Of a stretch of 64,000 nucleotides of DNA, positions 11,813-36,093 are shown piece after piece (the stretch's first letter is position 1; each line of letters opens with the position of its first letter). The notes beneath the pieces are model-generated. The model saw nothing but the letters and a program-made list of their open reading frames with translations, did not search any database and was not told the origin of the DNA. This stretch comes from Triglochin maritima. Its lineage: Eukaryota > Streptophyta > Magnoliopsida > Alismatales > Juncaginaceae. The stretch is from positions 35,422,201 through 35,486,200 of the forward strand of contig OY821771.1 in the NCBI GenBank assembly GCA_963682175.1, read 5' to 3'. The position numbers were made by a program, and so were the translations under genes.

Positions 11813-13279
11813 GGTTTCTAGAAAACATAACTATATTTTGAGTTACCTGGACATGGACAATAGTTGGATATGTATATCTACCGAATATTATGTTTTTAAC
11901 GTATAAATTTACAGAAAATCTGGAAAGTAAAATTTTAAATATGGATCTGGTTAGACAAAATCATATATACTCTTAGCATTATCATTACCATATTTGTTAA
12001 TCACATTTAAATAATTATAATATTTAATGATATCCTACTGAATGAATTTGAATATGTCGGTCGGAACAGATATTATCTACACCACTTTCACCCTTACTGA
12101 GTAACTAGTAGAGCTACTAACTATGATTAAGAGGTTACGACAAAAAGAAACATAACTTGAGCTCAGTTAAAAATGATAAACTCAAGTTTAACTATAAAAA
12201 GAGTTAGCTGAAGAAATTAACCTCTCTCAACTTGGATAGGTAAAAAGTCGATTTAAGCTCAAAAAATTTAGACAATGTGAGTTTTTGTTTTTGTTTTTAT
12301 TTACTATTGAGTAATATGATACATTACTACTCGATGCTAGAACTTTTTGCTCAACTCGGCTCTATTGGATAAGATCAATTGTACTTGCTTCAAAATTTAA
12401 ATAATTTATTGGTTGTTCTTTTGTTGTGTGGGCGTAGAATCAATACCTAAGTATAAGATTACCAAATTAACCTCAAAATTTTAAATTACTTAGACAAATA
12501 AGATAGAAAAACAAATAGCGATTTAATTACACTTCATATCTCCAAAATTATGGGCATATATGTCGTAATGTCCTAGTATGTCTTCCCAGCCACAAGTACA
12601 ACTAATAATGAAATGTCGAATAATTTGGACGGCCTCTTACTTCACTCATTTGGGCTCTTTGCTCTTTTCTTGCATGACACATTGACACCCAAAACCAAAA
12701 GGAATAAAATTGCAAAAAATTCACTCACAAAATCGAAATTACTTGGATGTCACTCGTTAATGTGCAATTTTCATGTCTGTTTGAAGTGTTTTTTTTTTAC
12801 CTGTAGCCACATTTTTTTGCTTTTGTCATACCTTTTTTGCTTCTTTAATGTGCCATGTTTGTTGGAGTTCATTTATTTCAGCATAATTCATTTCGATATC
12901 TGGATTAGATCAGTTGTGTACAATGCATTTGTTTATTTATTATGTTGTTGATGCTTACTTTGTTTTTTGATTGGTTTATGCTTATCAAATGTGGTTCATA
13001 TTGTAGCAAGCAGATGAGGTAGCTTAAAATGTAGTTCGAACTTTAAAGTTGCCTCAGTAAAACATTTATACTACATTTTCATGTCATAAATGAATCAATA
13101 TTTTTGTGTAATTGTTACTTTCAGATGGAAATTATGTTTCCACGTTTTACTTTCCTTGATTCCGCACTTTAACGTCATGTTGGTCCGTTTCCACGTTTTA
13201 GAGGCATGTTGTAAATTATGATCAAATCATTTTTGGTCAGGAAAATTCGTTATCTTAGAAAAAACGATCATCTTCCATC
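11813..13279. other. Intergenic, nothing recognised
   Basis: AT-rich sequence. The 112-residue frame at 12613-12951 is hydrophobic but T-rich low-complexity, with no family resemblance. Left unassigned. Confidence 0.4.
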
Positions 13280-14194
13280 CGTCAATCGCTTAGTGACAAA
13301 TTCTTCGCAGCATCGAAGAATGAGTGTTCAATGACCGAGTCTTTTATCCATTTGTCATCGTCAAAGATATCAGAAAGTTCATTTAGAGTTGGAACCATGT
13401 CATTGTTAGAAACTACATCATGAACAACGTCGTTCTCTTCCCGATTTATGGATTGACTCATCGCATATATAACATCATACGTCTTTGGAACTACTTCAGT
13501 AGCAGAAACACATTTGGATTCATCTTCTATATTAATGGTGTACGGTAATCCCCTAATTCCTCGGTGTCATCATCTTCATCATTATGCATCTCTTCTTTCA
13601 GGCGTCGAATCTGCCAACAAACCTATCATGGCTGTATTTGCATGGTTTCAATTTGCGACAAACCAAGATAATGATTTGCATTGGTTGGAGGAATGTCACC
13701 GAATTTTTGTGGTCATTCACTGCCTATTTGGAAGTTCCGCGATTGGAAAACATGAATTTCCTAGTATGCCGGAATTTCAGTAGTAGGATTTAGATTCATA
13801 CTCAAATATATTCCGCAGTCTCAATCGGTCGAATCAACTGTACCACACTCTGGAAGATGAGTGTTAGTTGTCAGCGTAGGATCAAACACTTTAGGTTCAA
13901 CTTCTACATAGACTCCAACCACAGACATTCGTTTAAACAGACACATCATTCCATAAACTAACTTATCATTAGTTAATGGTGCGTATGTCCAATCGTTGTT
14001 TAAAGACAATTTCATCGTCAACTTGACATCAAACATACAGTCAGATCTTATGACATCTACTAAATCCACATATTTGATGTTCAACGGAATCACAACTAAT
14101 TGCGCTCGGACCCTGAGTATTTTGCAACATCTCTGTTACATTCTAATTTTGCATCATACATAACCAACAAAGATCCTTCATCGTCCTTATCCAT
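13280..14194 (-). pseudogene. MuDR/MULE transposase N-terminal fragment, decayed
   Basis: On the minus strand, ATG 14194 opens MDKDDEGSLLVMYDAKLECN. After a frameshift near 14095 the reading continues with VVIPLNIKYVDLVDVIRSDC, FDVKLTMKLSLNNDWTYAPL, NDKLVYGMMCLFKR and VVGVYVEVEPKVFD. This pattern, with Y/D-x-LV, a Lys-Tyr strand, 'pLtnDklVy' and 'V-VYVEve', is the MuDR N-terminal region that precedes the zinc finger and DDE core of Mutator-like transposases. The DDE core and the CCHC finger are not present downstream. Acidic sequence continues in other frames to about 13280 (for example DDDKWIKDSVIEHSFFDAAK). It is a truncated, frameshifted remnant. Confidence 0.65.
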
Positions 14195-14675
14195 TCCTAA
14201 CGTATATATAAATTAAATTTAAAAATGCATTCAAGTGAAATGGTTGTTCTTTTATTCCTAATTAATTAAAAAATTGAAAATATTTATATGATTTAGAAAT
14301 TACCTCAGTCGGGTGTAAAAACAAATGACTCTAAACGATGAGTATTCACTCCAACAAAATCAACTACAATAAACAACATTACGAATAATGTTAGATTTTT
14401 TTTTATAATTGACAGAACTTCCCCTATATTTTCATATTTGAAAATTTTAAATTTGCATTATAAAAAAGCATACAAACAACATTTTTAATTTCCAAACATC
14501 TAAATAACTACATTTATTGAAATCACAACATATTTAATTCACATATTTCTCAAATTCAACCAATTTTTTCCATTAAGAACCGTGTACATTCATTACTCAT
14601 CATATTTAAATTTTTTGTTAAAAACAACAACATAATATTAATTACATTATCATATGTAGTATCACAATCAATAAA

Positions 14676-16141
14676 TGTTTATTTTTTGGCCTTAATCTAT
14701 GTTTTGATGATATAACTAACATAATCTTAATCGCAATCAAATGTAGTATAACACACATTATGCATGGAACATCTACATGTGATTAAGACTTAAGGAAGAA
14801 TGGAATGAAGTCAAGACATGTAATCAAGCAAAAAAATTCCTTTATTTGAGTTAAGAATCTATGCGAACTTGAGCATACAAGAATTAAAACCTATTCACAT
14901 ACACTAGGTTCCTTGTAGAAGTCATACACCAATTTTCACATCAATTAGACTTCAATAGATCACCCAAATTTAGATGAAAAATCACTCAATCTTAACATGA
15001 TCCTGTCTGTGCATAACGGTTGACCGAAACGAGTTTTCCGTTTGACCGTTTCTAACAGTCAAACATTTCTTTTAAGTGATTTTTTCTCAATTCAACTGAT
15101 CGACCATATTTGAACTTCTGGTCAACCGATTACCCGTATTTTCATATGACCATTTTTCTTATCGTATTATTCAACAGTCGTATTCGTATATTTCATCTAA
15201 CCCTTAAAAATGTATTTGGTCACCGGTCGAACGTTGCCAAGCAACCAGTCAACCGAATGAAGATTTTTGTGTGTGCCCAAAGTCCTTATTATTTTCGTTC
15301 GGATGAACTTACTTGTTGCGTTCAACCACCAATCTTTTACCTGACCAAAACCCTCTAAACGGTCGATCACCCCTAGATTTAGTTCGACCGTTAACTTAAA
15401 TTATATTCATTTAGGTTCGACCATTGTTCTTGTTGACTTGAATGTTTCCTTATTTGTATGGAAACGGTCAATCGTTCATCTTGTACCGGTCGCCCGATAT
15501 TGGACAGATTTGCTGAACTTAGTTTCTGTCTTGTGTATCTTACACAAATCTTTACCAAATCTTCCCCAACGGTTATATCTTTCTATGAGTTTATAAGTAG
15601 AGGTCCGTACACCTTATTTAAACATCTCTCATACTTCTATTTGCTTCATACACTAGAGAGAAACTCTCCCACTCGAGAAATCTCAATCTTATACACTCCA
15701 AGCTTAAATTTCCACTCTTTTGATCCAAATCCTTATCATACCCAAATTGTTCTCAAGTTAGAGTGTCCAATACTCAAGCTACTTTGTTTTGTCAAAGCTG
15801 TAAAAGTTTCGGTGAAAGCCTAAAGCATCCCTCTCAGATTGTGAGTGGAGGATTCGAGCTCGACGAGGATTGTTTGCGAGTTCATGGTGTAAAGGTGATG
15901 TCTTCTGACCCAGAACAGGGACTCGATGGTGAAGACGTGAGCGGAGCTCGTAGAATCGAGCGGAGTTTGCAAGAGAGGAAGTAGGACCCGGGTGGGGTAC
16001 GTGTCAGACCTCTATAAAATCGCCTTGCCTATTTGTTGTTTGCATTGCATCTTTCCCTACTTGTTTTAATTATTATTTCCATTGCATATTTGAGTAGGGA
16101 TTGTTAATTTGATTATATTAATTAAGGTCATCGATCCTACA
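14676..16141 (+). mobile_element. Solo LTR, family F1 copy a
   Basis: A 1466-bp element from TGTTTATTTTTTGGCCTTAA to GGTCATCGATCCTACA. The flanking 5-mers ATAAA and ACAAA differ at one position, consistent with an aged target duplication. It contains degenerate GGTCGACC palindromes (for example GGTTGACC 15018 and GTTTGACC 15040, 22 bp apart), then a TATA-like TTATAAG near 15592. The transcribed part (15830-15990) matches the other F1 copies. No internal retrotransposon genes are attached. Small frames inside are not genes. Confidence 0.8.
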
Positions 16142-17391
16142 ACAAACACTATATATTTCATAAAATAACAAAAATATGGGAAACAATTTACAACAAATCA
16201 AAATATTTGATTTTAACAACAAATATAATTTCATTAACAATAATGAAACCTAAATTCAACGATTTTCAAGATGACTATTGTAAACCTACAATCAACAAAA
16301 CCTAAATCAATAATCTACTAAGAATCAAGAAAAAATTATTTCGGCCTAAAACCCCAAAATCGGAATCGGGTTTGCACCTAAATGTGTTCCTAAACCAACA
16401 AAAACACTACAATCATACCTAAAACAACAATGTATACCATCATAATACATAAAATATGAAAAAATGATGGAAAACGACAAAAACGTTGAAGCCTTAACCT
16501 GATATTGGTGAGAACTCGGCTGTAGTGGGGGGAGGGGGTGTGTCGGACTGCTTTTATAGCATGACGGAACTAGACGTCTGTGAAGCCAAATTCACTTTTC
16601 TTTAAATGAATTCGGTGCTATAGATGTCAAGTTCTTCCTTACAAACTTGGTATCGTAGACGCCAAGTTCAATGTGAATTCCAGGAGTGCGAACCACCCAT
16701 GCATGATCTACTATCTCTTTTTAAAAATGAACTCAGCAACACCAATGCCAAATTTTATTTAACAAATCTCGATAGCATCGTTAAATAGAACTAGACTCTG
16801 GTGTTGTCGAGTTCTGTTAAGCAGAACTAGGCATTGGTGTTGTCGAGTTCAATTTGCTCAAATCATACTCTGGCCCCGCATCGCACCATCGGGGGGTGAA
16901 ATTTTTTAAGTGTTTGAAATCGGCATTAGTAATGATGATTTTGCCTATGAAGAACTCAACGTTGATAATGCCGAGTTCTTCAAAAAAACTCTCTTACAAA
17001 ACAGACGTCGAGTTTTTAGATACTAAAAACAAGACCCGCTGCCGCCACATTCGACACGTGGTGACAACGGATCTAGTATGAATTTTTTTAGGAGATGCTT
17101 AATTTGATTTTTTTTTAAATAATATTATTTTGAAGAAAAAAATCCTATAAAAATGTCAAAATATTTTGCCAAATTAATGTTCAGATCAATTATATTAAAT
17201 TGGACAATGTCGGAATGAAAAGACGAGAATTGAAGATAACAAAATAAATCATGTTTTTCTTATTTTCTTTCCTTTCAAATTCTCCTGCTTGGTTAGAAAC
17301 GAGAGGATTATACTAAAACGACAGAAATACTTTTTTTGGTCTCGTTTGTTATGCACCTCTATTTTGCAGTGTTTGATGGAGAATATTTGTT
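16142..17391. other. Non-coding with repeated GAACTC/GAGTTC motif
   Basis: No gene is visible. Between about 16560 and 17010 several imperfect inverted units recur, in which a GAACT or GAATTC start is followed about 20 bp later by a CAAGTTC or GAGTTC end, for example around 16660-16690, 16795-16850 and 16950-16980. Origin unknown; possibly a decayed DNA transposon. Confidence 0.45.
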
Positions 17392-18330
17392 AGGATCCAT
17401 GACCTTCTAATCACTAAACTAATTGTGGAATTAAAACAACTAAGTAAAAGATAAAGTAAGAAGACAATTCCAAACCACAAAAATCGTCGACACCAGACTT
17501 TAGAGAGGTTCGACACTGACACCCGGTCCTAGTCCTCCTCGCAAGCCTCACTCGATCCCCCGAGCCTCGCGTACGGTTTCACTAACCGATCTCCGTTCCG
17601 GACCGAGATCAACGCCGTTTACAACACCGAACCTCGCGAACAATCCTCGCCTCGCTTGTGTCTCCTCTCACAACCCGAGAGGGAGCTTCCTCGAAACTTT
17701 ACAACTTGGTGATTCTTGGTTATGAAAATGTAATCACAATCTAAAACTCTATACTTGAGCACACTTGGATATTGATATGGAATGAATATGCAAATGGTGA
17801 AGTTAGGCTTGAGTGTAGAAGAATGAGAACTTGAAGATGAAGATGATTTGATAGGTCGTCTGTCAGGACAATTCCAGAGAGCATCCTATGGTTTACTGAT
17901 GGGAAAGATTCGGGTAACCGATAGGTGTTTCGGTGGACCGTTAATGTCAAATCATCTTCATCTTCAAGCTCTGATTCTTCTACACTCAAGCCAAAACTTC
18001 ACCACTTGCATATTCATTCCATATTAATATCCAAGTGTGCTCATATATAGAGTGTTAGATTGTGATTTTCATTTTCATATCAAAGAATCACCAAGTTGTG
18101 AGAGGAGCACGAGAGAGGCGAGGATCGTTCGCGAGGCTTAGTGTTGTAAACAACGTTGATCTCGACCCGAAACGGAGATTCGTCAGTGAAACCGTAAGTG
18201 AGGCTAGGAGGATCGAGCGAGGCTTGCGAGGAGAACTATGACCTGGTGTCAGTGCCGCGCCTCTCTAAATTCCGATGTCGTCGATTTTGTGGTTTGCATT
18301 GTCTTCTGTCTTAATCTCTCAATTGGTATG
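17392..18330. repeat. Long imperfect inverted repeat built from two head-to-head F1 LTR parts
   Basis: Sequence at about 17465-17855 reappears in reverse complement at about 17950-18300, separated by roughly 95 bp. Matching blocks include TCAAGATGAAGATGATTTG-type sequence next to the centre, ATTGATATGGAATGAATATG against the Rc of CATATTCATTCCATATTAAT, and the Rc of CACAAAATCGACGACATCG near the outer end. Both arms correspond to the transcribed end of the F1 LTRs. The left edge starts TGTTAGGATC, the F1 terminus. The spacer carries one degenerate palindrome doublet (about 17912 and 17932). An RNA crossing it could fold into a hairpin with arms of about 350-390 bases. Confidence 0.8.
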
Positions 18331-20022
18331 CATGAACATGCGGTTTGCGATCTATAGGAGGCTGACGCAATTTTGTAATAGTGTAGTTCGTGTTTATATA
18401 TTAAAAACAATAATGACAGTTCACTCGTACGGAAAGTGGAGGTTTTAGGTAATTTTTTGATTATATATAATAAATAAAAATACATTAATATATCATTCAG
18501 ACATATATAAACCGATTGAACGTGAGTTATATATGCTAAATCCAAACCCAACACATTTAATTACCGGGTCAATTCTGTAAACACGATTATGACCTAAATT
18601 CATTTATGCCAAACTCCAAACCCACAATTTTCATGTTAGATTAGTACGAGGTTATGGTGTTATGTTCCAAATTGTCACCCCTAACTCTAATCTTTTTACT
18701 TCTCACAATGTTTTCTATTTTCCTTTTCAAGTTTTGAATTCTGTGGTATATTCTTCAATAATCATTAATATCATGATAATTTCCATATCGTTCCTGGTCA
18801 CACCACACGTACAACGACACTGTGTCGCTGCATAACATGAGCTTTTAACTTACACGTCGTGCGACAATAAATCTCTCTTTTATGCTAACAAAAGCAATGA
18901 AATGCCAGTTGTATGAATTTTATAAGAACATTTCTCGATTTTCTTATAAAATGAAAATAAGCTAAGGGATCAATTTGTTAACTATCTCCATTTCTCTTCC
19001 CTTTTCTCCTTTAAGTTATCAACCTTTTATAATCCAACCAAGAGAATTCCAACATTCTCTTAGCTTATTTTATTTTATTTTCTGTCCTTAAAGTTGTTAT
19101 TCAAGCATGCCGTCAATGCATCATATATTTTAATATTTTATACATACCAGGGTTTTTTTTTTATCTAATCTTCCTTTTCGAGGTCTAATTTTTGTGGTAT
19201 CTTTCAAGCCTTGAAATTCAATAATCATTAATATCCAGATAATTACCGTAATCTTCTTGGTTTTTGTCTACATTCGTCGCACCATCCATTCTTATCATTC
19301 TATCCATCAGTCGCACCATCCATTCTTATCATTTTCATCCACAGTCGCACTACCATTAACAAATAACAACCAAAACACGTTTTCACGTCACAACACAAAT
19401 ATTACAACTCACATGTTACGTGACGCAAATCTCACGTTACCACATAATGCAAGTTGACGCATCAAATATAATTTGCAACCATACAGATAAATTTAATTGA
19501 AATTCAATAATGATTAATATCCAAAAAATTACCACATTTTTCTTGATTTTCATCTACATTAATTGTCACATAACACATTCTTACTGGAAAATTGATTTAT
19601 GAATTCACTTTAACACTCTTTATGACGTTCCTGACACAAAAGGACATGATTCCTTCAAACTACATGCAAAGTAGACACGATACACATGTGTTCTTTCTTT
19701 GTATTTAAAATGTCTTACTCTATGAGAAAATCAGTTGTCTCTTAATTTATCAGAAACTACATTTTTAAACAATAAGATAAAAAACCAAATGTGTGTCCAA
19801 CGTGGGATTGGTGCGTCAGAAACGACTGTGTCCTGACGTGGGACCGATGTGTCATGTTTTTAAACAACAAAATAAAAAAAGACACAAATGATACCACCAG
19901 ACCATCTACCGAACCATGCGTGAGACTCTTCTTACTATCAACAACCAAAACCAAAATACCTACCAAACCAAACCAAAACAAATTTTCACGTTATTACATA
20001 ACATGTACTCATAACATACACA
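18331..20022. other. Intergenic with three diverged direct repeats
   Basis: No gene is seen. A stretch of about 80 bp built on TTCAATAATCATTAATAT followed by a GATAATT-containing segment occurs near 18745, 19215 and 19505. Frames at 19257-20063 are the consequence of low-complexity CA-rich sequence. Confidence 0.5.
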
Positions 20023-20025
20023 TTA

Positions 20026-20855
20026 GAGCACCCTTAACGGGTGCTCTTTGGGGTCGGGTCTGAGGGGGACCCGACCCCAGCCCCCCTTAATGGGGGGCGG
20101 ACCCAGGTCGGGTCCAGACCTGGGTCTGCGACCCGACCTGTGAGGGGACCCGGGTTGGCTGAATTTTTTTTTGGTTTTTTTATATTTGTTATTTAATATA
20201 TAAATAATATATGTATGGTAATTTATATAATTAGAATTTATTTGATATAATTAAAATAATTAATGAAAATTAATAAGATAAATGTAAATATTTAGTAAAA
20301 ATAAATATAAGTAATTAAAGAAAATTAGTAAGATAATTGTAAATGTATATAATTAAATAAAATTACCTAGCAAAATAGAACACATGAATTTACCCAGGTT
20401 CACCCAAAAATGCATTACTAACCCAAAAAATCGGCAGAGAATTACTAATAAAAATCTCAAAAATAAAAAATCTTCACGGGGCGCTGCCCCCTTGCCACCA
20501 TCGCCACCTCACTGGCGAGGTAGAACACCGCTCGCTCACCGGTGAGCGAGACCCCCGACCGACCCGTTGGAGTGGTCATTATTAAATCTACTTTTTTGAA
20601 ATTATTTGACAATTAACGTAATTAAATTAAGTTACTGTAGAAATAAATTATTTAGTAGTTTATGTGTTTTTGTGATGAAATAGAAAATGAGGTAAAAAAA
20701 TTATATGGATGAGAGAGAGTGTTGAAAGTGAGGTTGAGGTTAAGAAGTGAAAAATGAGTTGAGTTGGGTGGTGGGTTGCATAATGTTTTTTTGTTGACGT
20801 GACGGAGAGAGAAACTAGATTGGAGAAAAAAATGGGATTGAGGTTAACGGTGGTC
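20026..20855. mobile_element. PIF/Harbinger-type MITE upstream of CBL gene
   Basis: An 830-bp element between TTA trinucleotides (20023-20025 and 20856-20858), the preferred Harbinger target. The left end GAGCACCCTTAACG and the reverse complement of the right end GACCACCGTTAAC are similar inverted repeats. The left end contains a GC-rich palindrome around GGGGTCGGGTC and GACCCGACCCC (about 20051-20078), while the core is AT-rich. There is no transposase frame. It ends about 100 bp before the likely CBL 5' UTR, so it sits in that gene's promoter. Confidence 0.78.
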
Positions 20856-20929
20856 TTACGTGACGTTACCGATTAATACAACCCAATACATCAAATATGA
20901 TTTCAAACCATAACAGCTGATTTAATTAA

Positions 20930-21140
20930 TTAATTAAAATTAAAACTAATTAACAAACAAACAAACAACAACACACACCTCCCTAACCACCACGCCTCTA
21001 TCAAACCCACCGTTCCTCCTCACTCCCCATTCCCCTCTCCAAACCCATCTCACCCCAATTCCTCCCTTCTTTATTCTCCAATCCCTTGTCCCCATCGGGT
21101 GCGCATTTCGCCTCCTACGATTCCCAGATCGGATCGTGAG
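20930..21140 (+). promoter_or_regulatory. Probable CBL 5' UTR exon and donor of 5' UTR intron
   Basis: Pyrimidine-rich, AC-rich leader-like sequence (about 20960-21110) of the kind found in plant 5' UTRs, followed by GATCGTGAG and GTGATT at 21141, a possible donor. TTTTCAG ending at 22230 is a possible acceptor before the start codon at 22455. A 5' UTR intron is common in plant CBL2/CBL3 genes. This is inferred; no transcript evidence is available here. Confidence 0.4.
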
Positions 21141-21483
21141 GTGATTGCAGCCGTTTCGCTTCGATTTCGGTCGTCTGATGTGGTTTTTGGTGTTTTCTGT
21201 CGCAGGGAAGACGTCTAGGGCTCCGGAGGTGCGGGTGAAGGTGAAAATTTCGGGTTTCGGCCCCGTTTTTGGTTGTTGACTTTGGTTTGGATGGATTCGA
21301 GGTTTCGACGTGGCGGAGATGGCATGAGGGGTTTCTTAGGATTGCGTTTTAGTCCTTTTGTTGTTAATTTGAGCTGGGAATGGATTTAAGGTTTCTGTTT
21401 GGGTTTCCGATAAGCGATTTGTTTGTTGAGTTTCGCCGAGGAAGATGACTAAGGCTTAGCTGAATTGTCCCTTGTTTATTTTA

Positions 21484-21646
21484 GGGTCTATTTGGAACCA
21501 CATTTTCATTATCAGATTTTGATTCTCGAAAATAAATAAAAAAATCAAATGTGATTTAATTGGATTTTAATAAAAGCATAGAATGTTCATGCTAAACTAG
21601 GGTATGTTTGGGAACTTATTTTGAGATTTGATGTTCCAAATGGACC
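21484..21646. repeat. Small Tourist-like MITE in CBL 5' UTR intron
   Basis: A 163-bp segment with ends GGGTCTATTTGGAACCACA and TGTTCCAAATGGACC, inverted repeats of the GGYCATTTGGAAC type. T/A-rich trinucleotides flank both ends (TTA left, TTT right). No coding content. Confidence 0.5.
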
Positions 21647-22454
21647 TTTACTGTATGCTTATTGCTTAGAATGGATCAGGGGTTCTTTTAGACTGATGCT
21701 GGACAAATGTGAGAATCATAATCTTTTATTTGTTCGTTTCCGAATTGCTGTTCGTCTGTTGCTTCTAAGGGTGGTTGCTTTGAGTTTATTTTGATGAATA
21801 ATTGTATGGTTTGATAGGATTAGAGTTTTATGAGATTTTGATTAGATCAATCATTTGACAGAACACTAACACCGGTCGGAGTAGAAAGTTTTGTTTTCTT
21901 CGTATGTTGATTTTTATTGCTGTACTGGCGATGCTTTCATTTGATGTTGTTGATTAGATTTTAATTTAAGGTCAGCAGTTGTTGGCCTTGTTTGGGGAAA
22001 TGTGTTGTTGTTAGGAACTTGTCATCTTTAATAACTTTTTTTTATGGTCATGCTATTTTTTTAAAATCCGCCTACTCTTGTTATTGATGATGATTTGATA
22101 GGTGAACACAATTGTTAGTTATCTAGATATCTTTAATAACTTTCTTGAATTGTACAAGCTTGACTCTTACCATTTTCTGTTGTCTATGTTGCATTTGTAT
22201 TATCTGAGCTGTGGCTTGACATCTTTTCAGTTTCAAGCTGTGGCTTTCTTCTTATGATTATTAATATTGGGCTTCCTTTAGATTACACAAACCACTTCGT
22301 TAGAAGCATTATGGATGAAAGGTCAGTTGTTTTAAGCTACACGTGCAGCATAATAATGTGCAACTGAGGTTATGGTATTACTTTTGTTTCCAAAAGGTTG
22401 ATACCTAGCTTGTATTGAATCAGATATGGAGTTCTTTTCTGAGTGGAGAATACC

Positions 22455-34689
<12,235 letters not shown>

Positions 34690-36093
34690 TAATCTGTTGA
34701 CATTTTGCTTGTTGGTTCTTTACGGGTTGCAGCAGATTCCAGAGTCCAGATAACCTCCCAAGTAGTGATTTTTTAAGCTTGTTGGTTTGGATGCTTTAGT
34801 TGATGTCAGTGTTTTCTCGGTAAGGAGTATCCCCCTTTCCGTTTGCTGCAGATGGAAGATGTGTGGTTAGTTAGGTGATTTCAAGCCATCTATCATCTAT
34901 CTGGCCTCTGTTCTCAAGTGTAAAGGTGAAATCTCTTACTAACCTCAACTTTGGGGGTTTTCTTGTTCAGTTTTGGGTTGAAACAGTGGCTTCACCTTTA
35001 TCTTCTCGAGAGTTGTATACTTACAGGTTTTGTTCATGAAGTGTGTGTATTAATTTGTTTGATTCTCTCGAGTATCCTGTGACTGGCATTATATAATATT
35101 TCGTTTGTGGTAGACATTATATACAGTGATCCTTTGTAAAAAATGAAATAAAGCATACATTTTTTAATATATGTTGTTTGTGGTTAAACATAGCTTTTTT
35201 AGATTTTTATTTGTGGTGGATATTTATAGGTTTGGACACAGTAATTCTTTATATGCCATGAGGGGCAACATTACAATAGTCAGTTCACTTACGCCTTCAT
35301 CTTTTCGTACTTAGGTCATCCGGGCTTTTAACTGGTCAATTGCTTTCCCTTACCCAAATATAGGGGTGTAAACGAGCCTAAACGAGCCAAACCCATCCTG
35401 TTTGAACTCGACTCGTTTAATAAACGAGCTGAGCTTGGGCTTCACTCGTTTATTAAACGAGCCGGTTGTCCCGCTCGAACTCGGCTCGGTTCGAGCTCGT
35501 GAGCAGCTCGGCTCGTGTGCTCGTTTACCAAATTGCTCAAAAAAATTTTAAGCTCGAACTTGGCTCGTTTGCTCGTTTACCAAACTGCTCAACAAGTTTT
35601 TAAGCTTGCTTAAGCTCGTTTAACTTGTTGTAAAATCACACTTAAAATTGAATCCATAAAACATAAATTCAGTTTGAGAAACAAACAAGCAAATAATCAA
35701 ATAAACATACAAGTAGTTTATGAAACAAACAAATAGTTCAACCAAAATTAATAAACATAAAACGATAACAAGTTTCCAACATCTCAATTCACTCTTCAAA
35801 CTTTAATCTTCAATCAGAAGCAAAGCGTAAGTCCTGAATCACATTTCACGCCTACAATGTTAAACACACAATGTATAAATATCAATATTGAAATAGGAAA
35901 ACTAAACATTAAAAGTTGAATTACTTACATTTAGTCCAGCACACCAACATCATTTGATAATTATATACCCGATTCCTTAGTATTTGGAAGATGTCCACCG
36001 CCATTTTTTTCTTCCAAATAATCAAGCTACTGAAATCTCATTAACAACTAAAAAAAGTATGACATTGAACATAAGTAAACACTTACACTTGGA

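Noticed and set aside
21001..21300. Possible separate coding exon in the GC-rich segment before CBL
   Set aside because: No frame continues into known CBL sequence and composition fits a 5' UTR exon.
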